Shown here in pieces: positions 8,111 to 17,012 of a stretch of 50,677 nucleotides of DNA. Within the stretch, counting starts at the first letter, position 1, and every line of letters begins with the position of its first letter. The translations under genes and the position numbers were made by a program. The notes below the pieces were generated by a model. It saw only the letters and a list, made by a program, of their open reading frames with translations. It ran no database searches and had not been told where the DNA came from. The stretch is from positions 1-50,677 of the forward strand of contig JAGXGV010000053.1 of NCBI GenBank assembly GCA_024636635.1, read 5' to 3'. Source of the DNA: Puniceibacterium sp. (lineage in GTDB: Bacteria; Pseudomonadota; Alphaproteobacteria; Rhodobacterales; Rhodobacteraceae).

Positions 8111-10552
8111 ATGGCCCGTGGACCGGATCCTACCGCGCTCGACCACGCCGCCGGGCCGGTTCTGGACCTGATCGACGATTTCGAACGCCGGGTCCGCGCC
8201 GGTGAAAAGGCGCTGCTGGCCGAAGCTGAAACCGCGCTGTCGCTGTTCGAACGCGATGCGGCGCGGGGGGGTGCGCCACCCAACACGATCAAGCCGGCGC
8301 GATATGCCCTTGCCGTGCTGCTTGACCTGCGGGCGCGGCAGGTGGCGGGTGTGTCGCTGGGCACCTGGTCGGTCCTCGCACAAAGACAACTGTTCGAGGG
8401 GCGCGATATCTCGCTGGCGCGCATCCGCGAATTCCGTGACACGGCCGCACGGCAGGGCGCGGATTATGGCGATCTGGAACGCTTTCTGACCGCGCTGATT
8501 GAAAGGGCCGAAGCCGGGCGCCATGCCCACCGCCCGGTGGCCGGTGGCCGTTGGGGCCTGCGCATCGCCGGCTATGTGGTGGCGCTGGCGCTGGTGCTGG
8601 CGGGCTATGCGGGCTGGCTGGAATACCGGTTCCACAAACGCCTTTCGGACGTCTTTGCCCAAGAGGCGCTGAGCATCGGCCTTGACCGCCCGCAGACCGC
8701 CACAGGCCTTGTGCCGCGGCTGGACGACCTGCGCGCAGCGGTGGACCGTGTTGCCCTGGCCGCCCGCCGCGCGCCACTGCGCCGCGGGGTCCGCCTGCCA
8801 TTCGTGGACGGCGAAGCCCTGGCCCGCGACAGTTATGCCCGGGCGGTGCGGCGGCACGTGCCCCCCGTCATCGCAGCCGGAATCGAAGAAGTTCTGGCCA
8901 CCACCGGCGACGGCCTTGTCCTTTACGACGCCCTGCGTGCCTGGGGCGTGCTGACCGGGGACGAAGCGTGGAGCGTGGATTATCTTGGCGGCTGGCTCGA
9001 CGACAATGGCGCGCGTGTGGGGCTTGCCGGGCTGGGCGCGCATCTGGCGCCGCTGACCGGCCCCGCAACCGAAATCCTGCCCGCCGACGCCACGGTGATG
9101 GATCAGGCCCGCGCCTTTGCCGCCGAGGTGGCGGAACCCGACCGTGCGTGGCTGGAACTTCTGCGTTCGGGGCGGATGCGGGCGCTGGCCGGATGGCAGC
9201 CGGAACAGGCGGTGCCGGGCATCGGTGACGTGCTTCTGCGCCGCTCGGGTCTGCCCATCGGGACGCCGCTGCCGGGGCTGTTCACCGCCCAGGGATGGAC
9301 CGAGGCGCGCGATTTCGCGGTCGGTGGCGCCGTGCAGGCGGCCCGCGATCTTGCGCCGCGCATCACCGGCAAGGCGCTGCCAGCCCAGAACAGATCGCCG
9401 GATCTACTGATGGACCGGCTGCACCTTGAAACCATCGCCGTCTGGAAGGACTGGCTGGCCGATCTGCGTGTGCGCCCCTTTGTCCAACGCGAAACCGCCA
9501 TCGTGGTGTCCGGCGCGCTGGCGCAGGCCGACAACCCGCTGACCCGGCTGCTGCGACAGGTCTGGGTGCAGACGGGGGGCAACGACCGGGGTCGCAGCCA
9601 CGCACAACAACTGGTGCTGGCGCGCGAATTCGGCCCGATGATCCAGTACGTCGAACAGGGCCGCATGGCGGAAATCGCCCGGCTGTTTTCCACGCTCAAC
9701 GTGGCACTTGGCGCCATTGACGTCAGCCAGAGCCGCGGCGGCCAGCGCCTGATGTCGGTGCAGGACAGGGCGCGGTCCATCGCCGCGCTGAAAAGCGCCC
9801 CGCGCATCGTCGTGCAGATCGCCGAGGATGTGCTGGCCCAGTCCGCCCAACCCGAAACCCAGGGCAGTGCCGCGAACCCACTGACCCGCGGCTGGCAACA
9901 GGAGGTGTTTCCGCTGTGCCGCGATGTGACCGGTGGGCACTACCCCTTTGCCAACGGTCCGGACGTGAACACCGGTGACCTTGCCGCGCTGCTGGGACCA
10001 CAGGGCGCGCTGCGCCTGTTCGTCAGCCAGAGCGCCGCGCCGCTTCTCGATACCGAAACCAGCCCCTGGCGCTGGAAACCCGAGGCGCGCTTTGCCGGCC
10101 TTGCCCCCGACAGCGCCGCCTTCCTTGAACGGGCCATTCAGGTGGCCGAAGGGCTGTACGGCCCCGACGGCACCCTGCGCCACGACCTGACCCTGGCCGC
10201 GCTGGCCGAACGCGGCCAGACCATGTTCGCCATCGGCGGTGCGGCTCAGCCGGTGCGCGCCACCGGGGCCCCCGCCGCGCTTAGCTGGCCGGGGCCGCAA
10301 CCCGATGCCGGGATCGAGGTTTCTTTCCGCGACTCGGCCGACAGTGCGCGCATCCGGCATGTCGGGGCCTGGGGGCTGCTGCGCCTGATGGACGGGCTGC
10401 GCCTGCGCCTGCGTGACGATGGCGCGCGCGTGTTGCTGGACCTTCGCACCGATTCGGGTCGCATCTTTCTCGAAATGGACTTTGAACAGGCCCTCAATCC
10501 GGTCTCTGTGCGTCCTGCCCTGCAAGGGTTCGCCTGCCCGCCCACACTGTGA
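8111..10552 (+). CDS. DotU-like/TssM-like hybrid T6SS membrane protein
   Basis: An 813-residue protein with a cytoplasmic front of about 145 residues, one transmembrane helix (about 148-170), and a long periplasmic part. The front resembles degenerate DotU/TssL (A-R-Y-A-L-A-V-L-L-D, later W-S-V-L-A-Q). The periplasmic part aligns with TssM after its last helix: S-Y-A-R-A-V-R-R-H-V-P-P with L-Y-D-A-L-R-A-W matches R-N-I-L-E-P-R with L-E-A-L-K-S-Y in the complete TssM of this window. Its end (F-P-L-C-R-D-V-T-G-G-H-Y-P-F, then S-W-P-G-P) matches the TssM C-terminal domain. The TssM NTPase domain and two first helices are absent. It would be a second, NTPase-free TssM in which the cytoplasmic domain is TssL-like. 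Domain assignment of the front is tentative. Confidence 0.72.
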   Translation: MARGPDPTALDHAAGPVLDLIDDFERRVRAGEKALLAEAETALSLFERDAARGGAPPNTIKPARYALAVLLDLRARQVAGVSLGTWSVLAQRQLFEGRDISLARIREFRDTAARQGADYGDLERFLTALIERAEAGRHAHRPVAGGRWGLRIAGYVVALALVLAGYAGWLEYRFHKRLSDVFAQEALSIGLDRPQTATGLVPRLDDLRAAVDRVALAARRAPLRRGVRLPFVDGEALARDSYARAVRRHVPPVIAAGIEEVLATTGDGLVLYDALRAWGVLTGDEAWSVDYLGGWLDDNGARVGLAGLGAHLAPLTGPATEILPADATVMDQARAFAAEVAEPDRAWLELLRSGRMRALAGWQPEQAVPGIGDVLLRRSGLPIGTPLPGLFTAQGWTEARDFAVGGAVQAARDLAPRITGKALPAQNRSPDLLMDRLHLETIAVWKDWLADLRVRPFVQRETAIVVSGALAQADNPLTRLLRQVWVQTGGNDRGRSHAQQLVLAREFGPMIQYVEQGRMAEIARLFSTLNVALGAIDVSQSRGGQRLMSVQDRARSIAALKSAPRIVVQIAEDVLAQSAQPETQGSAANPLTRGWQQEVFPLCRDVTGGHYPFANGPDVNTGDLAALLGPQGALRLFVSQSAAPLLDTETSPWRWKPEARFAGLAPDSAAFLERAIQVAEGLYGPDGTLRHDLTLAALAERGQTMFAIGGAAQPVRATGAPAALSWPGPQPDAGIEVSFRDSADSARIRHVGAWGLLRLMDGLRLRLRDDGARVLLDLRTDSGRIFLEMDFEQALNPVSVRPALQGFACPPTL

Positions 10553-10647
10553 CGGATTTTCCTGCACAGCGGTGGATTCCTCGTGTACTCTGGAGCCATT
10601 GAAAAAGTCATATTTTCTTCCAATCCCTGATGGAAGGTGTCCCCGCA

Positions 10648-12975
10648 ATGGCCATTGATTTCCCCACCGACCGCATTGCGCATCTGGTCACGCCGCTGCC
10701 GTTCTTCGACGGCAAAGATTCGCTGCTGTTCGCCCATCTCTCGGGTCAGGACGAGGTCAGCCGCTGTTTCCGCTATTCCATCCTTGCGCGCAGCGCCGAC
10801 CCCAATATCGCTGCAAAGGATCTGCTGGGCCAGATGGTGACGCTTGCCGTGATCAGCGACCGCGCCGACCTGATCCCCGGCCTGCGGTTCTTTCACGGCA
10901 TGGTCGACCAGTTCCGGTTCGAAGGCAACGATGACGAGGACCGGTTCATGTACCGCCTCGTGCTGCGCCCCAAACTCTGGCTGCTGTCCAAGACCACCGA
11001 CAACCGCATCTTTCAGGAAATGTCGGCGACTGACATCATCTGCACGCTGCTCGACGAACACGGGGTCAGCGATTATGAACTGCGCCTGCGCGACACACCT
11101 GCGGTGCGCGAATACTGCGTGCAATACGGCGAAACCGACCTCGATTTCATCCAGCGTCTGATGGAGCATGAGGGGATTTTCTACTTCTTTGAATTCGACG
11201 AAGGGATTCATCGGATGATCCTGTCCGACGACCCGTTGGGGCTCAAGGCCGCGCCGGGCCTGTCCGACCTGCGGTTCGAGCCGAATTTCATCCCCGGGCA
11301 AGATGGTGCAGGTGTCGTGACCAAACTTAGCCGGACCGACAGGATCGTGTCGGGACTGCACACACTCACCGACTACAACTTCGAAACGCCCTCGGCCGAT
11401 CTGATCGCGCGGCTCGAAAACCTCAAGGGGCACGAGGGCGACGGGATGGAGCGTTACACCTACCCCGGACGCTACCGCGAACAGGGTGACGGCCAGACCC
11501 TGGCGGACATACGCAACCAGCAGGATCAGGCCCATGCCCACCAGATCCGGGCGGATTCGACCGCGGCGGCGCCCTGTGCCGGAAACCTGTTCAGCCTGTT
11601 CGACTATCCGCGTGATGACGAAAACATCGAATACATGATCCTGTCGGTGGAATACGATATCTGGGACGGGCAGTATTCGTCGCACGCGACCCGCAACCGC
11701 CCCGAAGGTATCGCGACCACCTATCGCATGGTGCCTTCCGATGCCGCCTGGCGTCCGTATGAACGCACGCCCAAGCCGGTGATGAAGGGCCCGCAGACAG
11801 CCATTGTCGTCGGTCCCGCGGGCGAAGAGATCTACACCGACCAGTATGCCCGCGTGAAGGTTCAGTTCTACTGGGACCGGATCGGCGCCAGGGACGAGAA
11901 TTCAACCTGTTTCATCCGGGTCAGTTCCGCCTGGGCGGGGTCTGGCTGGGGATTCATCCAGATCCCCCGCATCGGGCAGGAAGTGATCGTCGATTTCCTG
12001 GACGGTGATCCCGACCGGCCGATCATCACCGGCCGGGTCTACAACGCCGAACAGATGCCGCCCTACGACCTTCCCGGCAACATGACCCAGTCGGGGTGGA
12101 AATCGAACAGCTCACAGGGCGGTGGCGGCTGGAACGAATTGCGGTTCGAGGATCTCAAAGGTTCGGAGGAGGTCTATTTCCAGGCCGAGAAAGACCATAA
12201 CGAATGGATCAAGAACAACGAAACCCGCGCCGTCGACAACGATTTTGCCGAAACCGTTGGCCATGACGCCAAGCAGGGCGTGATCAACAACCGCGACGAA
12301 ACCGTGGGCAACAACAAGACCACGCAGGTGGGCGTGAACCGCACCGTGGACATCGGCAACAACGACACCGAAACCGTGGGTGTGAACCGCGCGCTGACCG
12401 TGGGCGCAAACGAGACGATCACCATTGGCGCGAATTCCGACGAAACCATCGGCGCGAAGCACAGCCAGACCGTCGCGATCAGCCAGATGGTCACCGTCGG
12501 CGTGGCACGGATGGATTCTGTCGGCGCCGCCGAGACGCGCACCGTGGGGGCGGCGCAGGTCAACACCATCGGCGCGCTGCGTTCCGTCAGCGTGGGCGCG
12601 ACCCAAAGCCACGAAATCGGCCTGTCTGACACTTGGGAAATCGGCACCAGCCAAGGCGTCACCATCGGCACGGATCAGGGCACCAAGGTCGGCAAGAATC
12701 ACAGCCTCGAGATAGCCGAGGAAAGCGTGTTCAAGGTGGGCAAGAACATGAGCTTCACCATCGGTGAGGATCTGACCATCGAGAGCGGCAAGAACATTGT
12801 GGTCAAGGCCGCAGACAGCATCACCTTTACCTGCGGCAAGGCCAACATCCAGATGAAGAAGGACGGCACCATCGTGCTGGAAGGCAAGGACATCTCGGTC
12901 AACGGATCGGGCAAGATCAATGTCAAGGCGTCCAGCGACATCACGATGAAGGGCAGCAAGATCAACCAGAACTGA
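10648..12975 (+). CDS. vgrG: VgrG spike protein (TssI)
   Basis: A 775-residue T6SS spike protein. The first 370 or so residues follow the gp27-like phage hub fold. The gp5-like OB domain follows (V-K-V-Q-F-Y-W-D-R, S-S-A-W-A-G, G-F-I-Q-I-P-R-I-G-Q-E-V-I-V-D-F). From about residue 520 there are many short repeats of the form T-V-G-x-N that build the triple-stranded beta-helix. It ends in a DUF2345-like strand region with no added enzymatic domain, so cargo would bind non-covalently. The ATG at 10648 is preferred to one 18 bases upstream because GGAAGG lies about 10 bases before it. The stop overlaps the convergent tagF by 14 bases. Confidence 0.93.
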   Translation: MAIDFPTDRIAHLVTPLPFFDGKDSLLFAHLSGQDEVSRCFRYSILARSADPNIAAKDLLGQMVTLAVISDRADLIPGLRFFHGMVDQFRFEGNDDEDRFMYRLVLRPKLWLLSKTTDNRIFQEMSATDIICTLLDEHGVSDYELRLRDTPAVREYCVQYGETDLDFIQRLMEHEGIFYFFEFDEGIHRMILSDDPLGLKAAPGLSDLRFEPNFIPGQDGAGVVTKLSRTDRIVSGLHTLTDYNFETPSADLIARLENLKGHEGDGMERYTYPGRYREQGDGQTLADIRNQQDQAHAHQIRADSTAAAPCAGNLFSLFDYPRDDENIEYMILSVEYDIWDGQYSSHATRNRPEGIATTYRMVPSDAAWRPYERTPKPVMKGPQTAIVVGPAGEEIYTDQYARVKVQFYWDRIGARDENSTCFIRVSSAWAGSGWGFIQIPRIGQEVIVDFLDGDPDRPIITGRVYNAEQMPPYDLPGNMTQSGWKSNSSQGGGGWNELRFEDLKGSEEVYFQAEKDHNEWIKNNETRAVDNDFAETVGHDAKQGVINNRDETVGNNKTTQVGVNRTVDIGNNDTETVGVNRALTVGANETITIGANSDETIGAKHSQTVAISQMVTVGVARMDSVGAAETRTVGAAQVNTIGALRSVSVGATQSHEIGLSDTWEIGTSQGVTIGTDQGTKVGKNHSLEIAEESVFKVGKNMSFTIGEDLTIESGKNIVVKAADSITFTCGKANIQMKKDGTIVLEGKDISVNGSGKINVKASSDITMKGSKINQN

Positions 12976-13468
12976 TCCGCGCCAGCCGGGGCAGCAGCGT
13001 GTCGGGATCACCCGGCGCCATTCCGGCCCACCAGAGCGACGGGATCGGCGGCGGCGCACCTTCTGGCGCGGGGTCCGCGATCTGCGACAGTGTTGCGTGC
13101 AGCCTATCGGGCAGCACCGGATGTTCGACGGCACGCAGCAGATGGGGCCAGACCGCATCGGCCCAGCCATCCGCCGCCCCCTGTCCCGCGCCGCCATGGC
13201 TGACGCAGGCGACCAGCGGATAGGGTCGGCCCACGGCATCGCCGCTTGGTTCGATCAGCAGCAGGAAATCACCCCGCGCCGTGCCCAGCAGGGCGCGCAC
13301 GCCGCCTTCGGGCCAGGCGGCGGGGGCCTGCACCAGCGGCGCGAAATATAGCGTCAGCCAGCTGTCAAGCACCGGTTGAAGGCGCGGGACCAGCCCGCGC
13401 GACACAAAATCCCCGGCACCCGGCATCTTGCCGAAGATCCCCGTATTTCCGGACATCTCGGGCGCCAC
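12962..13468 (-). CDS. tagF: TagF-family T6SS regulator
   Basis: A 168-residue cytoplasmic protein of the TagF family (DUF2094), recognised by its start G-I-F-G-K-M-P-G-A-G-D-F-V and the later P-Y-P-L-V segment. In Pseudomonas and Agrobacterium TagF represses T6SS assembly post-translationally, acting against the PpkA-Fha pathway. Here only the TagF domain is present; in some species it is fused to PppA, which is separate in this locus. It is the last gene of the minus-strand run, 7 bases after tssM, and its 3' end overlaps the convergent vgrG. An ATG at 13456 is an alternative start. Confidence 0.85.
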   Translation of the reverse strand: MAPEMSGNTGIFGKMPGAGDFVSRGLVPRLQPVLDSWLTLYFAPLVQAPAAWPEGGVRALLGTARGDFLLLIEPSGDAVGRPYPLVACVSHGGAGQGAADGWADAVWPHLLRAVEHPVLPDRLHATLSQIADPAPEGAPPPIPSLWWAGMAPGDPDTLLPRLARISSG

Positions 13469-13475
13469 GGCGGCC

Positions 13476-16400
13476 TCAGAATCCGCGCGGGCAGGAAAAG
13501 CCCGAGAACATCGTCAGATCAAAGGGGTTCTCGACCGAATTGGCCCGCAAATCAAAGCTGGCCGAAAAGCTGCCCGCGGCAAGGCTGAGCGAGAACACCT
13601 CGGGCAGCGCGGTCGGCGACAACCGACCCTTGCGGATCAGACGCAGGATCGCCCAGCTTCCGGTTTCCGAGGTCACAAGTTCCGCCGTGCCGTTCACCGG
13701 CGCAAAGCTGAGCGTGATCATGTTGGTCCCGTCCGGCCCCGGCCAGGTCATCGGTGTCGGTCGTGCCGCTGCGTTGAAATAGGTCAGCACCTGACCGTCC
13801 ACGTTAAGCGTCACGCGGGATGCGTTGCCCGACAGGTCCTTGGGTTCCAGCGAAAATGCCAGCACCGGCCCTGCGCCGCCGGGAAACAGCGCATCGCGCA
13901 TGGCACGGGCATTTTCGAACGGTTGCAGCAGGGCGGCATCCAGACCAAAATCCGCCCGCCAGCGCCAGGGCCGCACTGTGTTGTCGATATAGGGTTGCAG
14001 GTGATCGTTGGTAAAGCTGTCCACCAGCCCGCCACGCCCGAACAGCCGGGCAAAATCCAGCGTGTTCACGTCAATCGCGCTTGACTGGTCAAAGGGATAG
14101 CGCCCCGAGGTGGCCGATACGCAAAACGGCAGGACATTGGCGCGCCAACGGGCGTTCAGCTGTGCAATCACCGCCTCGCGCGTGACGCTGATCGTGTCGC
14201 CCGCGATGCCCGCGATCCAGGCATCTATCGGATCGGGCAGCGCCGCCGCCTCGTTCGCGATGGCCCCGGTCAGTTGCGGCAGGCCACCGCGCGCCAGCAG
14301 CGCCGCCTGCGGATCGGGGCTGGCCGCGACAGTCTGCAATTCGTTGCTGAGCGCGGTCAGGGCCGCCACCGCATCGTCCAGCAGCGGCGGCTGGCCGTCC
14401 ACCTCCTGCACCGTGGCGCGAATCGGGGCAAAGTGGTCCGAAACCGGCGTGCCGGGCGGCAGCGGCGGCGGCCCGCCCTCGGCCTGCGCAATCTTGGCAC
14501 CGACCTTGACCAGTTTGCCCAGCTTGCCCAGTTTCGACACCGCCTTGAGCCCCGCCTTTTGCGCCGCCGCATTGCCCTCTCCGGTCTCTTCGACCCGGGC
14601 CAGATGCGTTTCGAACACCACCGAATCCAGCAGCCGCTTCAGCGCAGAATCGACCGACGAGAGATCCTTGAGGTTCTGCCGCGCCGCCACAAGATCACTG
14701 ATCGGGGTCAGGCGGATGTCGCGCAGGAATCCGTCCCACTGGGCGATGAAATCGTCATAGTACAGTTTCAGGATATCGGTTTCCAACGTGTCCACCGACG
14801 CCTCTGCGCTTTCGGAACAGCCGCCCGCGAATACCGCGCGGTCCAGCGTGGCCTGCGCCGCTACCTCTGGCACCAGCGGCAGCACCGCATTGTGAAAACC
14901 GTCGTAGGTGAACGCCCCCGGCAGTCCGATGCGCAGCGTTTTTTCCGACAGCCGGGTCAGCACCCGCGCGCCGTTCGGCCCGGTCTTTTCCGCAGGCACC
15001 CAATCGGGCAGGCCCGCGATCCCGGGATCGGACCGCAGGGACCGATAGGCCCGCACCGCCAGCGGGATGGTGCAGATGCTTTCCAGCGCCGTGGACACCA
15101 GCGCCGGGTCCGACGCGATCTTGTCCTCTTCCCCCGACAGGCGGACCAGAGCGGCCAGTTGATGATCGACGGATTCATCTGTCGGAAACGGGTTGATCGG
15201 GGCAAAGTCCGGCAGCACGGTCTGCCACCACACACCCAGAAAGGCGGCGTCATAAGGCGCTTGCCCGGTCATCATCTGATAGGATTTCAGCGCCTCCAGC
15301 AGGAATTCCGGATCACGCGAATGGCGCCACATCGTCGCCTCGAGCAGCGCCACCATGCGCGGTTCCAGAATGTTGCGCAGCGTGTGATCGTAAGCCAACC
15401 GGTTCACCTGCGCCAGTTCCGGCTCTGCGGTCGGGCCCAGCAGGGTCAGCGCGCCACCCTCGGGCGTCGTCGCCGCGTTCACCGTCTCGTTCGCGGCATC
15501 CAGCGCAAGGTTCAGGTCCAGCGGATCGGTCGGCGCCTGCCGCGCGGCCACGTTGGCCAAACGCGCGCTCAGGTTGGCCAGCTGGCGTTCCTGTTCCCCA
15601 AGGGCGCCATTGTAGCGCAGGAAGGAAAACAGGAACAGCGTGGACAGCACCACCACCGCCAGTGTCGCGCCGGCCAAGGTGCCGCGCCAGATCCAGCGGC
15701 GGCGTTCCTCGGCACGGGGATCGAACCGGCCCAGTCCGGCCTCGGGGAATATCAGCTCGGTCAGCAGGTTGCGCAGGAAAAAGCTGCGCGTGTTGCCATG
15801 CACCCGCCGTTCGGGCAGCGGCGCGCGCAGGCCCAGCGACGCCGCGATGCCGCCCACCATGCGGTCGATTGGTGAACCTTCCTGCGTGGCAGAGGTGAAA
15901 TAGACGCCGCGCATCCATGGGCTGTCCTCGTACCGGCTTTCGCCGAACACCGCCTCGATCAGCACCTTGAGCGGCCCGGTCAGCTGGTCCAGCTGCGACG
16001 GAAAGCGGAATATCTCGGCCCGCTGCGGCAGCGGCAGATCCTCGGCGATGCGGGACGTCATCCGCGCCTCAAGCGCCTCTTGCAGCACCTTCATTTCGCG
16101 TTCGACCGTGACGCCGTCCACCCGGTCTGCGGTGCCCAGCGTCGCGCCCCAGACTTGTTCGCGGTCGCGCACATTCAGGTCGGCAAAGAAGGATTCGAAC
16201 CCCGGGACAAGGTCCACCTTGGTGATCATCAGGTACACCGGCAGTTTCAGCCCGGTTTCTTCACGCAGCTCGGCCAGCCGCTTGCGGATCTCGCGCCCGT
16301 GTTCGCGGATCGAGATGTCATCGCCCGCCAGTTCCTGCACCGACAGCGTCAGGATCACGCCGTTCAGCGCCCGCCGCCCCCGGTGACGCTTGAGCAGGTT

Positions 16401-17009
16401 GATGAATCCCTTCCATTCGGCGGCGTCCACATCCGGATCGCTTTGCTGCTGGACATAGCGCCCGGCGGTGTCGATCAGCACGGCATCCTCGGTAAAGAAC
16501 CAGTCGCAGTTGCGCGTGCCGCCGATCCCCTTGAGATCATCCGACAGGTCGATGGGAAAATGCAGCCCCGACTGACGCAGCGCCGTCGTCTTGCCCGTGC
16601 CCGGCGGGCCGATGATCACATACCACGGCATGTCGCGCAGGAATTTGCGCCCGCCCAGTTTGGACCGCTTCATCTGCTCCATCACGCCCTGAAACTTGGC
16701 CTGCACCTCGGCCAGATTTTCGCCGCCGGGGCGCACAAACTGTTCGGGCGCGGGGGCGGCCAGTTCGGCGACAAAGGCGCGGTTGGCCCGCGCGCTGCGC
16801 AACTGGCGGATCAGCATCGACACCAGCCACAGGATGATGATGCCCCCGATCACCACGATCCGCACCAGATCGCTGGCCAGCGGCGCGGCATCACCCACGC
16901 TGATCAGCGGGCCATAGATCCAGATAAGCAGACACAGGATGGTGATGCCGATCAGCGTCCACAGAAACCGCGAGAACAGGAAGCCAAGGATCTTTTTCAG
17001 GAACGACAT
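13476..17009 (-). CDS. tssM: TssM/IcmF inner-membrane T6SS protein
   Basis: A full-length 1177-residue TssM. Two helices (about residues 12-32 and 50-68) precede a cytoplasmic NTPase domain with Walker A G-P-P-G-T-G-K-T-T (134-142) and Walker B L-I-D-T-A-G-R. A third helix at about 430-455 leads to the large periplasmic part, ending in the C-terminal domain that binds TssJ (R-Y-P-F, W-P-G-P, F-S-C-P). TssM, TssL and TssJ build the envelope-spanning complex. Its C-terminal half is related to the hybrid at 8111-10552. It starts 3 bases after tssL. Confidence 0.95.
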   Translation of the reverse strand: MSFLKKILGFLFSRFLWTLIGITILCLLIWIYGPLISVGDAAPLASDLVRIVVIGGIIILWLVSMLIRQLRSARANRAFVAELAAPAPEQFVRPGGENLAEVQAKFQGVMEQMKRSKLGGRKFLRDMPWYVIIGPPGTGKTTALRQSGLHFPIDLSDDLKGIGGTRNCDWFFTEDAVLIDTAGRYVQQQSDPDVDAAEWKGFINLLKRHRGRRALNGVILTLSVQELAGDDISIREHGREIRKRLAELREETGLKLPVYLMITKVDLVPGFESFFADLNVRDREQVWGATLGTADRVDGVTVEREMKVLQEALEARMTSRIAEDLPLPQRAEIFRFPSQLDQLTGPLKVLIEAVFGESRYEDSPWMRGVYFTSATQEGSPIDRMVGGIAASLGLRAPLPERRVHGNTRSFFLRNLLTELIFPEAGLGRFDPRAEERRRWIWRGTLAGATLAVVVLSTLFLFSFLRYNGALGEQERQLANLSARLANVAARQAPTDPLDLNLALDAANETVNAATTPEGGALTLLGPTAEPELAQVNRLAYDHTLRNILEPRMVALLEATMWRHSRDPEFLLEALKSYQMMTGQAPYDAAFLGVWWQTVLPDFAPINPFPTDESVDHQLAALVRLSGEEDKIASDPALVSTALESICTIPLAVRAYRSLRSDPGIAGLPDWVPAEKTGPNGARVLTRLSEKTLRIGLPGAFTYDGFHNAVLPLVPEVAAQATLDRAVFAGGCSESAEASVDTLETDILKLYYDDFIAQWDGFLRDIRLTPISDLVAARQNLKDLSSVDSALKRLLDSVVFETHLARVEETGEGNAAAQKAGLKAVSKLGKLGKLVKVGAKIAQAEGGPPPLPPGTPVSDHFAPIRATVQEVDGQPPLLDDAVAALTALSNELQTVAASPDPQAALLARGGLPQLTGAIANEAAALPDPIDAWIAGIAGDTISVTREAVIAQLNARWRANVLPFCVSATSGRYPFDQSSAIDVNTLDFARLFGRGGLVDSFTNDHLQPYIDNTVRPWRWRADFGLDAALLQPFENARAMRDALFPGGAGPVLAFSLEPKDLSGNASRVTLNVDGQVLTYFNAAARPTPMTWPGPDGTNMITLSFAPVNGTAELVTSETGSWAILRLIRKGRLSPTALPEVFSLSLAAGSFSASFDLRANSVENPFDLTMFSGFSCPRGF

Positions 17010-17012
17010 CGC

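Noticed and set aside
12300..12720. Regular short repeats in the vgrG 3' half that might be read as a CRISPR or tandem array
   Set aside because: They are in-frame, degenerate at the DNA level and encode the known beta-helix of VgrG.
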